Below, one piece after another: positions 1 through 5,543 of a DNA stretch of 5,543 bases (positions are counted from its first letter, which is position 1; every line of letters starts with the position of its first letter). The DNA is taken from contig JAUNCB010000102.1 of assembly GCA_030526765.1 (NCBI GenBank), positions 1-5,543 of the forward strand. The letters are read 5' to 3'. This DNA is from Bacillota bacterium (lineage in GTDB: Bacteria; Bacillota; Clostridia; Lachnospirales; Anaerotignaceae). Under the pieces are notes generated by a model, which worked only from the letters and a program-made list of their open reading frames with translations, was not told the origin of the DNA and made no database searches. The translations under genes and the position numbers were made by a program.

Positions 1-805
1 ATATCGGTTTACTTTTCGGCAGGAAATACTCCACGATATGTTCGCTTCCTTCCACCAGGCAAGTAAACTGCAGCATCGTTTCCGCAGGATATGATGTATT
101 GCACTGCTGAACAGCAGTTGCAAGCAGTTCCATCAGTGCTTTCGGATTATGGGCCTGCGCATCCAGCCACATCCAGAGGATATCTACCTTTCCATCTTTC
201 AGAGGACTGAGGAAAATCGCAGCTGTGATCTCCTCTGTCTTTCTCCAGACAAAGCTGTGAGCAGGATCACATTCCTGCAGGATGGAAAAATCTATCTGCA
301 TTTTTTCCTGCATAGCATAATACAAATGATGCATATCCAGATCAGAGATTTCTGCCACAGAAAGCACATGCTCCGATACGCGTGCCGCAGAAAGCAGCGG
401 GGATTCCATCAGCTTGGACAGCGGCGCAAGGTATACAGGGTCTTCATCGACCATCGCAAAGCCGCTGGTTTTCATCAGCCCATCCATTACTTCCCATTCT
501 TTCTCTGTAAGAACATAGGTCATCCAAAGGGTATCTATGCGTGCATAAGTCAGCGCTTTGATGGCTCTATCCAGTAGCGTGGCAGCAACACCCTGACGGG
601 CATACTCTGGAGAAACTGCGATGGAACGCAGTTCTGCGCCTGTTTTGATTGGATCGATCACCGCCGCGCCAATCAGCGCACCTTCGTCCACTGCTGCAAA
701 GTACCAGAATTGGTCTCGTTCTGCATCCTCCCATACCTCAGGCAGAATAAAGGGCTGCAGCGGCATCGCCTGCTCCGCAGACAAAATATGTATCGCCAGA
801 TTCAT
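1..805 (-). CDS. GNAT-family N-acetyltransferase, probably tandem-domain (3' end cut by window edge)
   Basis: 268 codons are visible without a stop and the C-terminus lies beyond the left edge. The ATG at 803-805 is preceded by a strong AGGAGG (complement of 813-818) seven bases upstream, which fixes the start. The N-terminal half reads as a GNAT acetyl-CoA-dependent acyltransferase: strand beta4 RSIAV (residues 60-64) is followed by the acetyl-CoA pyrophosphate loop ARQGVA (69-74) and helix ATLLDRAIKAL. In the Q/R-x-x-G-x-G/A consensus the first position is Ala. LKTSGF-like text near 111-116 (MKTSGFAMV) fits the usual late GNAT 'GF' strand. Residues about 140-268 look like a second, degenerate GNAT-like half (GKVDILWMWL near 205-214, then a helix and LQFTCLVEGSEHIVEYFLP) with no CoA loop. 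The substrate cannot be read from sequence. The gene follows the coiled-coil gene by 37 bases and probably shares its transcript. The GNAT assignment is firm; the tandem architecture is an inference. Confidence 0.85.
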   Translation of the reverse strand, partial: MNLAIHILSAEQAMPLQPFILPEVWEDAERDQFWYFAAVDEGALIGAAVIDPIKTGAELRSIAVSPEYARQGVAATLLDRAIKALTYARIDTLWMTYVLTEKEWEVMDGLMKTSGFAMVDEDPVYLAPLSKLMESPLLSAARVSEHVLSVAEISDLDMHHLYYAMQEKMQIDFSILQECDPAHSFVWRKTEEITAAIFLSPLKDGKVDILWMWLDAQAHNPKALMELLATAVQQCNTSYPAETMLQFTCLVEGSEHIVEYFLPKSKPI

Positions 806-842
806 TTCGATTCCTCCTTATTTCTATTCCTTCGATATAGGA

Positions 843-2354
843 TCAGTTACTTGCACTTACATATACGCGTAATTTCCCGTTGGAAAGGCGTTCCTGCTTA
901 ATGATATGATAATCCGTTTCAGGAAGAAGCAAAAGACCATCTTTTCCGCCCTTTTCTATACCGGAAACACGCATTGCACGAATATCTTTACTAACAGCAA
1001 TCACCAGCTGCACATCGTTGGGGGCTTCTTCACCGATAGAGGCTCTGCAAAAACATTTATCTTTGAAAGAATCATATCGATACCCAACCACATTGTCTGC
1101 CTTACTCAGCTGCTTCCCTGTCATATCCTCCCATTCCTTCTGACTGAGAGATTTATGAACAACCATCTGCTTGCCAATGGGGGATAAACTGTCTTTTGTT
1201 ATCTCTGCAGATTTACGCATCAAACTATTCAGCATAGTCTTATCTTTTTTGTCTGTCCGCAGATACTGGTTGATCTGTCCAAGATTCGCAAAGAAATCTT
1301 CCTCTTCCTTTACCTTTGGTACAGAGAATCCCTGTTCGATTTTCATATTCTTCAGTTCTTCCGCATATTTCTGATACTGCTGCGTGAGTCTATCCAGCTC
1401 TGCAATGGATCCTCTGTTCTGTTCGCTCAGTTTTTGCAGATCCCTCATAAACAGCTCAGGTTCTCCGTACAACAGTGTTTTATTGTCCTCCAGGCGGAAG
1501 GATTCCACTTCCGCTTCTGCAGGCATCCCATCTATATGATCTGTATAACGGCTCTTGGAAAAATCAATCTTTTTGTAAACCAGTTCGGCTCTTTCCTTCA
1601 GCTGGAACATTTCCACTGCCAGTTTTTTCTGATGTTCGATATTTTTCTTGAAGTTTTCGATTCTCTTATCATAGGCACTTCGCTGGAACTTACCAAGGCT
1701 ATTCCTCTGCTCCTCAGTGAGAACCTGGAATGTAGGCTTTCTATTTCTGACCAGATCGTCTACAAAATTCTTTTCTTTTTGTTTTTCCGCCTCCAGACGG
1801 AGTTCTTTTTCTTTTCTTTCCTTTTCCTGCTGGCGCAGTCTCTCCTGCTCCTTCTCCAGCCGCCTCTGTTCTTCCAGTTTTTTCTGTTGTTCACGTTGCG
1901 CTTTTTCTTTCTCTTTTCTGCGCTGTTTTTCCTCTGGCGTCTCCTGTGGTTCAAAAATATTCCTGCTTTGACGGTACAGCCCTGTCTGGAAGAAATCTTC
2001 CTCATCAGAATCATCATCCAGCCAGCTCACGTTCTTTGTAAAAGGCGGAGCGGCTGCAGGCTGATCCACAGGTTTCTGCTTTTTCATCTGATAAGGCTGC
2101 ATCCCATACATCTTGTTGAAGTCTTCATCTTCCTGATCACCAAAAAGGTCAAAGTCTTTCCAGGAGCTGCCCCACACACTTTCTATCGGCTGTCTCTGCT
2201 GTTTTGCTTCTTCCTGCTTTCTTGCCTGTTCCTCTTGCCGCAGCCGTTTTGCTTCGTCTTCCCTTATCTGTTCTTCCACGCCCCTCTTCGTTGCGGCATA
2301 ATATTCCTCCCACCATTTACTTCCTCTTATCTTTTTTTCCTGATTTATAAGCAT
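843..2354 (-). CDS. Coiled-coil protein with C-terminal ADP-ribosyltransferase-like (degenerate) domain
   Basis: 503 residues with no signal peptide or membrane segment, so probably cytoplasmic. The ATG at 2352-2354 has GGAGGC (complement of 2363-2368) eight bases upstream. Layout: a Trp/Tyr-rich start (SKWWEEYY, residues 12-19); a charged helix rich in E, K, R and Q at about 25-56; an acidic, aromatic, probably disordered linker (58-135, with SVWGSSWKDFDLFG and DDDSDEED); a very long E/K/R/Q coiled coil at 140-196; more helical segments at about 236-263 and 300-340; then a compact domain from about 390. That last part has the order of an ADP-ribosyltransferase exoenzyme fold: MVVHKSLS (397-404) where the family has its YRG motif, FCRAS (435-439) where it has F-x-STS, and GLLLLPETDYHI (473-484) where it has ExE-[VM]LLP. 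His, Arg-Ala-Ser and Leu replace the catalytic R, STS and E, so activity is doubtful. The gene is real; the fold call is a motif-level judgement without a database search. Overall role unknown. Confidence 0.9.
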   Translation of the reverse strand: MLINQEKKIRGSKWWEEYYAATKRGVEEQIREDEAKRLRQEEQARKQEEAKQQRQPIESVWGSSWKDFDLFGDQEDEDFNKMYGMQPYQMKKQKPVDQPAAAPPFTKNVSWLDDDSDEEDFFQTGLYRQSRNIFEPQETPEEKQRRKEKEKAQREQQKKLEEQRRLEKEQERLRQQEKERKEKELRLEAEKQKEKNFVDDLVRNRKPTFQVLTEEQRNSLGKFQRSAYDKRIENFKKNIEHQKKLAVEMFQLKERAELVYKKIDFSKSRYTDHIDGMPAEAEVESFRLEDNKTLLYGEPELFMRDLQKLSEQNRGSIAELDRLTQQYQKYAEELKNMKIEQGFSVPKVKEEEDFFANLGQINQYLRTDKKDKTMLNSLMRKSAEITKDSLSPIGKQMVVHKSLSQKEWEDMTGKQLSKADNVVGYRYDSFKDKCFCRASIGEEAPNDVQLVIAVSKDIRAMRVSGIEKGGKDGLLLLPETDYHIIKQERLSNGKLRVYVSASN

Positions 2355-2426
2355 ACCATATCGCCTCCATTTTCTATATAGGGAAGAGTTCTTTCTTATT
2401 CTGTCATTTTTGTGCAGCTATTTATT

Positions 2427-2681
2427 TTATCCCATCGTTGCATAGTTATCTACATCCACACCATAGATATCGCATACAGTGAAGAATACAAATTCATCCA
2501 CGCCATTTCTGTAATACTGTTCACACTGATGATCAAGTACGTCTACCATTTCGTCATAATCTTCTACGATGATGTTTTCATAATCTTCCCACCATCTGCC
2601 GACCATCATAACAAAATCGTCTTTTTCTGCAGGCGTCCTATACGCCGCTGGGTCTGTCTTCACCTTTGCCTTCACCAACAT
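2427..2681 (-). CDS. Small acidic hypothetical protein, or frameshifted C-terminus of the preceding gene
   Basis: 84 codons from the ATG at 2679-2681 to a TAA at 2427-2429. The frame is +1 relative to the Cu_amine_oxidN1 gene and overlaps its last 44 bases. The body from about residue 17 looks like a genuine protein: acidic, aromatic and probably helical (VGRWWEDYENIIVEDYDEM, then VDVLDHQCEQYYRNGVDEF, ending NYATMG). I do not recognise a family. The start is weak: no Shine-Dalgarno sequence precedes the ATG. A GTG at 2661-2663 does have GAAGG five bases upstream and would give 66 residues fewer than none of the helical body lost, so it is a possible alternative start. The other reading is that this is the C-terminal domain of the upstream secreted protein, separated by a one-base change near the GGG at 2650-2652 (CCC in the coding strand). 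I cannot decide between a small independent gene, a frameshifted gene or a sequencing error. Confidence 0.5.
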   Translation of the reverse strand: MLVKAKVKTDPAAYRTPAEKDDFVMMVGRWWEDYENIIVEDYDEMVDVLDHQCEQYYRNGVDEFVFFTVCDIYGVDVDNYATMG

Positions 2682-3132
2682 GGCTTGTCTGATATTCGGG
2701 AGAGAACAGATAAACATCTGCTGTATCCACATTGTAATCTACTGTGTAACCCACTGCTTCAGAAATGAAACGCAGAGGTACATAGGTTCTGTCATTGATC
2801 AGCGTTGCAGGAGAATCCAGTGTTTTCTGCACTCTTGCGCCATATTCATTGACATAGTATGCTCTTGTGCTGTTGATATTCATGGTGATTACAACCGTAC
2901 CTGTATAAGGGTCGCACACTTCCACCTGTTTCAGGCTCTCGATCCAGTTTACTTTATAACCCAGCATTTCTGTAATTGCACGAACAGGTACCATTGTTCT
3001 GTCGTTGACGATCTGAGGGGATGCGCCTTTCGCTTCCACCAGATCCACATAAATATTGCTCTTTGCAAAGACTGTTGTACCCATAGTCAAAATCATCGCA
3101 CCTGTCAGCAAACCAGCTATCAGTTTTTTCAT
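2638..3132 (-). CDS. Secreted protein with Cu_amine_oxidN1 (copper amine oxidase N-terminal-like / stalk) domain
   Basis: 164 residues. The start chosen is the ATG at 3130-3132, which has AAAGGA (complement of 3141-3146) eight bases upstream and opens directly on a signal peptide: MKKLIAGLLT, a hydrophobic core, then VFA (residues 21-23) as a likely signal peptidase I site. A longer reading frame to 3231 would overlap the protease gene and bury the signal, so it is rejected. Two copies of the family hairpin are visible: NDRTMVPVRAITEMLGYKV (43-61) and NDRTYVPLRFISEAVGYTV (113-131), the classical NDRT-x-VP-x-R signature of Cu_amine_oxidN1. In Firmicutes this domain is usually a non-enzymatic, secreted or cell-wall-associated stalk module; no oxidase catalytic domain is present. 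The tail after the domain (about 143-164) is short and polar and stops at a TAG at 2638-2640. The gene starts 49 bases after the protease stop, suggesting co-transcription. Its natural C-terminus may be missing because of a frame break. Confidence 0.87.
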   Translation of the reverse strand: MKKLIAGLLTGAMILTMGTTVFAKSNIYVDLVEAKGASPQIVNDRTMVPVRAITEMLGYKVNWIESLKQVEVCDPYTGTVVITMNINSTRAYYVNEYGARVQKTLDSPATLINDRTYVPLRFISEAVGYTVDYNVDTADVYLFSPEYQTSHVGEGKGEDRPSGV

Positions 3133-3140
3133 TGCGCTTA

Positions 3141-3146
3141 TCCTTT
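3141..3146 (-). promoter_or_regulatory. Ribosome binding site fixing the Cu_amine_oxidN1 protein start
   Basis: AAAGGA on the minus strand, eight bases before the ATG at 3130-3132. It decides between that start, which begins a clean signal peptide, and the longer in-frame ATG at 3231, which would overlap the end of the protease gene by 50 bases. Confidence 0.7.
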
Positions 3147-3181
3147 CTGTATATCGCATCATTTGTATTTCAGAAGATTTT

Positions 3182-5134
3182 TTAATAATCTTCATAAATC
3201 GTTGTGTAAATCTCGCCATCGATACAATCAAATGTTACCGCATCAGAGTACGCGTAATTGCCCATAGCATCCCACATTTCGAATACCATAGAATAATTGC
3301 CGTCAGGCAGTTCGATCTCACCGAAAGAAGTATCTTCAGAAACAATCAGATCTTCTACTGTATACATTTCGAAATCATCGTCACCACTGTAAGAAGCCAG
3401 CTGCCAGATCGTAGTAATCACATCGCCTTCTTCCAGAAGACGCATTTCCTTCCCCGCCATGCCGTTGTCATCCAGCCCTTTTGTCGCACCGAGGATCTTC
3501 CATTCCTCTATATTAAAATCATATACTACCTGCAGGTTATATTCTTCCCCATTCAGAAGGATCGGCACCGCATACTGGTTATAATCCTCCCCTTCCTGAG
3601 AAAGTTCCATATAGACCAGACATCCGTCAATGGCTCCCCAGACACCTCGGAAGTTGTCATAGAAAATCCCATTTTCCCAATCGGCGTCAATGTCATTATC
3701 TGTACCTAGAAGCAGCATCATATCACTTTCTTCATCCACATAGAACAGAGAAAACCCTACACTGGTCAGAATATCATAGGCTGCAGGTCCCAGATCCAAG
3801 ATCGCCGCACCATCCTCCGTAACACCAAGAGGCATGCTGATCCAATCCACGTCATTCAATGTCATAAATTCAGGTACATCCTCCGCTCCCAGAGATTCCA
3901 GAAAGGCTTTGCCGTCATCAGCTAGGTCGCCTGTCAGTTCCAGTTTATACAGGTGCTTGAAGGCTTCGCCTGCCCCCATATCGATATAACCATTGAAATC
4001 GTCAAGATCACCATTATAGGAATAATAGCAGCTCAGCCCCGTTGCCTCAGGACAATATACCCCGCTCACCTGATACAGCACGCATTCTTCCATCGCGGCA
4101 GAAACAGCCTGAGCAGAAGGCAGCATCCATGCAGTCTGACGGGCAAAATGCCCCAGATCCACCATGTTCGCATAGCCCTGTTTACGGGTATTGCCGCCGT
4201 AATTTTCACTGGTTGTGGCTACACGCCCCAGCTCTGCAAAGAAGGAGGGCTCTTCCACAGCTGTCAGGAAAGCTTCTTCCCCAAAGGCTTCATAGGCTTC
4301 TAAGAGAGGTGTCAGTTTCGTCAGGTCTGTCAGAGATAATGTTACCTGTTCTTCTGTGCCGTACATTTCACAGCCTTCATAATACGAATCACAGATGGCA
4401 ACACCCAGTTCTTCGCCGTTCATCCACGGTGCATCCGCCAGTGCTCCCAGCCAGCCGGAATAATTCCAGCCATTACCAGGCTCCCATTCTTCCGAAGCCA
4501 CCATATATTTGGCAAAATTCTGGAATACTGCTGCAGTATCAATGGTTGCCATCAGACAGGTATCGAAGCCGATCAGTTCCAAAGCCGGATTTTCTGCGTC
4601 AGCAGGCCATACAGCATCAAAGGCTTCATACAGTTCCATCAGGCTAAGAGAATCGTAACCATAGTTTTCATCAAAAGAAACACCGCTGACAGAGCCGCCG
4701 CCGTGATTCCAGAAAATCACTGCCACATTATCAGCAGGATAATTGGTGTTGGCATAATCCAGGAAATCATACAATGTTTCGGCATCGCCCATATTGGCGT
4801 TATCCAGTTCTTCCATCAAATACAGATCTTCGCTGTTATACAACCAGCGCTGTATCTTGGATGCATCCATGGCATCATTCCGCCAGACATCGGCACCGCC
4901 GGTCTGAATGACCACATTCACATTTTCCGGCAGATCCACTTCCAGCATTTCCATCAGGTCAGCCGTAGCACTGCCGTAATTGGTTTCCAGATCGCTGCCG
5001 CAGAGATACCAATACACAGACCAGCTTTCCGCACCCATGGATTTATTTGGTATTTCCTCGCCGCCGCAGGCAGCCAGCCCAAAAGCCATCACCATAGAAA
5101 GCAGCGCCGCTAACAATTTCTTTCTTTTTTTCAT
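3182..5134 (-). CDS. Clostripain-family (peptidase C11) cysteine protease, lipoprotein
   Basis: 650 residues; ATG at 5132-5134, preceded by GGGGGAG (2 bases away) and AAAGG (10 bases away, complement of 5145-5149). A lipoprotein signal is clear: MKKRKK, a hydrophobic core, and the lipobox LAAC with Cys23 followed by GG, so the protein should be anchored on the outer face of the membrane. The clan CD, caspase-like C11 domain begins near residue 37 ([12 protein letters not shown], then VNVVIQTGG at 72-80). The catalytic dyad is visible: His144 in VIFWNHGGG (139-147) and Cys193 in GFDTCLMA (189-196). Asp191, two residues before the Cys, matches the acidic S1 residue linked to Arg/Lys preference in clostripain and PmC11, so cleavage after basic residues is the likely specificity. 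Residues about 425-650 form a separate Trp/Tyr-rich, apparently beta-rich region ending in [20 protein letters not shown], possibly Ig-like and of unknown function. The protein is strikingly acidic. It lies 38 bases after the upstream gene and 49 before the next. Confidence 0.92.
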   Translation of the reverse strand: MKKRKKLLAALLSMVMAFGLAACGGEEIPNKSMGAESWSVYWYLCGSDLETNYGSATADLMEMLEVDLPENVNVVIQTGGADVWRNDAMDASKIQRWLYNSEDLYLMEELDNANMGDAETLYDFLDYANTNYPADNVAVIFWNHGGGSVSGVSFDENYGYDSLSLMELYEAFDAVWPADAENPALELIGFDTCLMATIDTAAVFQNFAKYMVASEEWEPGNGWNYSGWLGALADAPWMNGEELGVAICDSYYEGCEMYGTEEQVTLSLTDLTKLTPLLEAYEAFGEEAFLTAVEEPSFFAELGRVATTSENYGGNTRKQGYANMVDLGHFARQTAWMLPSAQAVSAAMEECVLYQVSGVYCPEATGLSCYYSYNGDLDDFNGYIDMGAGEAFKHLYKLELTGDLADDGKAFLESLGAEDVPEFMTLNDVDWISMPLGVTEDGAAILDLGPAAYDILTSVGFSLFYVDEESDMMLLLGTDNDIDADWENGIFYDNFRGVWGAIDGCLVYMELSQEGEDYNQYAVPILLNGEEYNLQVVYDFNIEEWKILGATKGLDDNGMAGKEMRLLEEGDVITTIWQLASYSGDDDFEMYTVEDLIVSEDTSFGEIELPDGNYSMVFEMWDAMGNYAYSDAVTFDCIDGEIYTTIYEDY

Positions 5135-5172
5135 AACTCCCCCGCCTTTCCAGCAAGTTCAGTTATGTTTGA

Positions 5173-5543
5173 TCAGCCGATTGTAATGCTATCAATGATT
5201 TCAGGCATCGCTGCTTCCAGAGAAGTGCCTTCGCCTGTTCTATATGTGAAGCACAGATCCTGTTCATACATTACGTCGTCCATCATGTAGAACAGCAGAA
5301 CGTAAGTCACTGTATTTTTACCGCCATCTTCATGGGCACCTTCGATTGTGAAGGTAACTGCTTCTGTGCCGCCGACTTCAACAGGATTTTCATATTCCAG
5401 AACCACTGCATCAGGGTAAGACTCTTTTACCATTTCTGTGATATCTGCTTCAGTGATATCCGCTGCAGCCACATCAGCAACCCAGGGATCTGCAACAATA
5501 ATGCTGCTGCCGGGGCCGGGTGCACCGATCACGCCTTCATACT
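5173..5543 (-). CDS. Hypothetical protein, probably secreted; C-terminal part only (start beyond window)
   Basis: 122 codons are visible, ending in TGA at 5173-5175. The frame stays open to the right edge (YEGVIGAPGPG is in frame), so the GTG at 5530-5532 is not taken as the start and the true N-terminus lies outside. A Pro/Gly/Ser linker (APGPGSS) leads into a compact domain of alternating helices and strands: helix ITEADITEMVKESYPD, strands VVLEYENPVEV, EAVTFTIEGA, NTVTYVLLFYMMDD and QDLCFTYRTG, then a closing helix SLEAAMPEIIDSI. This order resembles the PsbP/DcrB/Mog1-like small domains often found in Gram-positive lipoproteins, but I cannot confirm it without a profile search. It is acidic, like the adjacent lipoprotein protease that starts 38 bases downstream, which supports an extracellular role and co-transcription. 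Function unknown. Confidence 0.75.
   Translation of the reverse strand, partial: YEGVIGAPGPGSSIIVADPWVADVAAADITEADITEMVKESYPDAVVLEYENPVEVGGTEAVTFTIEGAHEDGGKNTVTYVLLFYMMDDVMYEQDLCFTYRTGEGTSLEAAMPEIIDSITIG

Noticed and set aside
1760..2017. An 85-codon minus-strand frame inside the coiled-coil gene
   Set aside because: A Lys/Arg/Asn-rich product from an alternative frame of repetitive GAA/AAA/CGC codons, with no start signal; a compositional shadow.
1434..2381. A 315-codon open frame on the plus strand
   Set aside because: It is antisense to the coiled-coil gene. Its Phe/Leu-rich product is the expected complement of the E/K-rich codons there, and no ribosome binding site supports it.
2375..2407. 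Possible promoter before the coiled-coil gene: TATATA (complement of 2375-2380) with ATGACA (complement of 2402-2407)
   Set aside because: The spacer is 21 bases rather than about 17 and the -35 match is poor. It is the longest gap in the cluster, so an internal promoter remains possible but unsupported.
3133..3231. N-terminal extension of the Cu_amine_oxidN1 protein to an ATG at 3231
   Set aside because: It would overlap the end of the protease gene, lacks a clear ribosome binding site, and would place about 33 residues before an evident signal peptide.
3953..4647. Several plus-strand frames of 100-200 codons opposite the protease gene
   Set aside because: They are antisense to a well-supported gene, have no recognisable domains, and show the Cys/His/Pro/Ser-rich composition typical of complement translations.
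5530..5532. GTG as the start of the rightmost gene
   Set aside because: The frame is open through the window edge, no clear ribosome binding site is visible, and the residues after it look like an internal Pro/Gly linker, not an N-terminus.
1..5543. tRNA, rRNA, riboswitch, CRISPR, insertion sequence or terminator signals
   Set aside because: The window is almost fully coding on one strand. Inspection of the short gaps showed no convincing stem followed by a T-run, no inverted terminal repeats and no regularly spaced repeats.

Overview
The window looks like chromosomal DNA of a low-to-moderate GC Gram-positive bacterium, most likely a gut-type Clostridia/Lachnospiraceae-like Firmicute. This rests on strong AGGAGG-type ribosome binding sites, a Gram-positive style lipoprotein signal on a clostripain-family (C11) protease, and a secreted copper-amine-oxidase-N-like (stalk) protein. 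This is inferred from gene style, not from a marker gene.

Every supported gene lies on the minus strand, so transcription runs from high to low coordinates. In that order: (1) the 3' part of a gene for a probable secreted or surface protein of unknown function (5173-5543, start outside the window); (2) a 650-residue lipoprotein cysteine protease of peptidase family C11 (3182-5134); (3) a small secreted protein with a Cu_amine_oxidN1-type domain (2638-3132); (4) a short reading frame overlapping its 3' end in another frame (2427-2681), which may be the frameshifted C-terminus of gene 3; (5) a 503-residue, highly charged coiled-coil protein whose last ~110 residues resemble a catalytically degenerate ADP-ribosyltransferase fold (843-2354); (6) a GNAT-family acetyltransferase that runs off the left edge (1-805).

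The gaps are about 38, 49, -44, 72 and 37 bases. I see no rho-independent terminator in any of them, so the genes may be one transcription unit. There is no gene-free stretch of 300 bases or more, and no RNA gene, CRISPR array, insertion sequence or attachment site that I can support.

The first half of the set (genes 1-3) is directed to the cell surface and the second half (genes 5-6) is cytoplasmic. No shared pathway can be proven from sequence. The two points most worth following are the ADP-ribosyltransferase-like tail of the coiled-coil protein, which lacks the usual catalytic residues, and the apparent +1 frame break at the end of the Cu_amine_oxidN1 gene.
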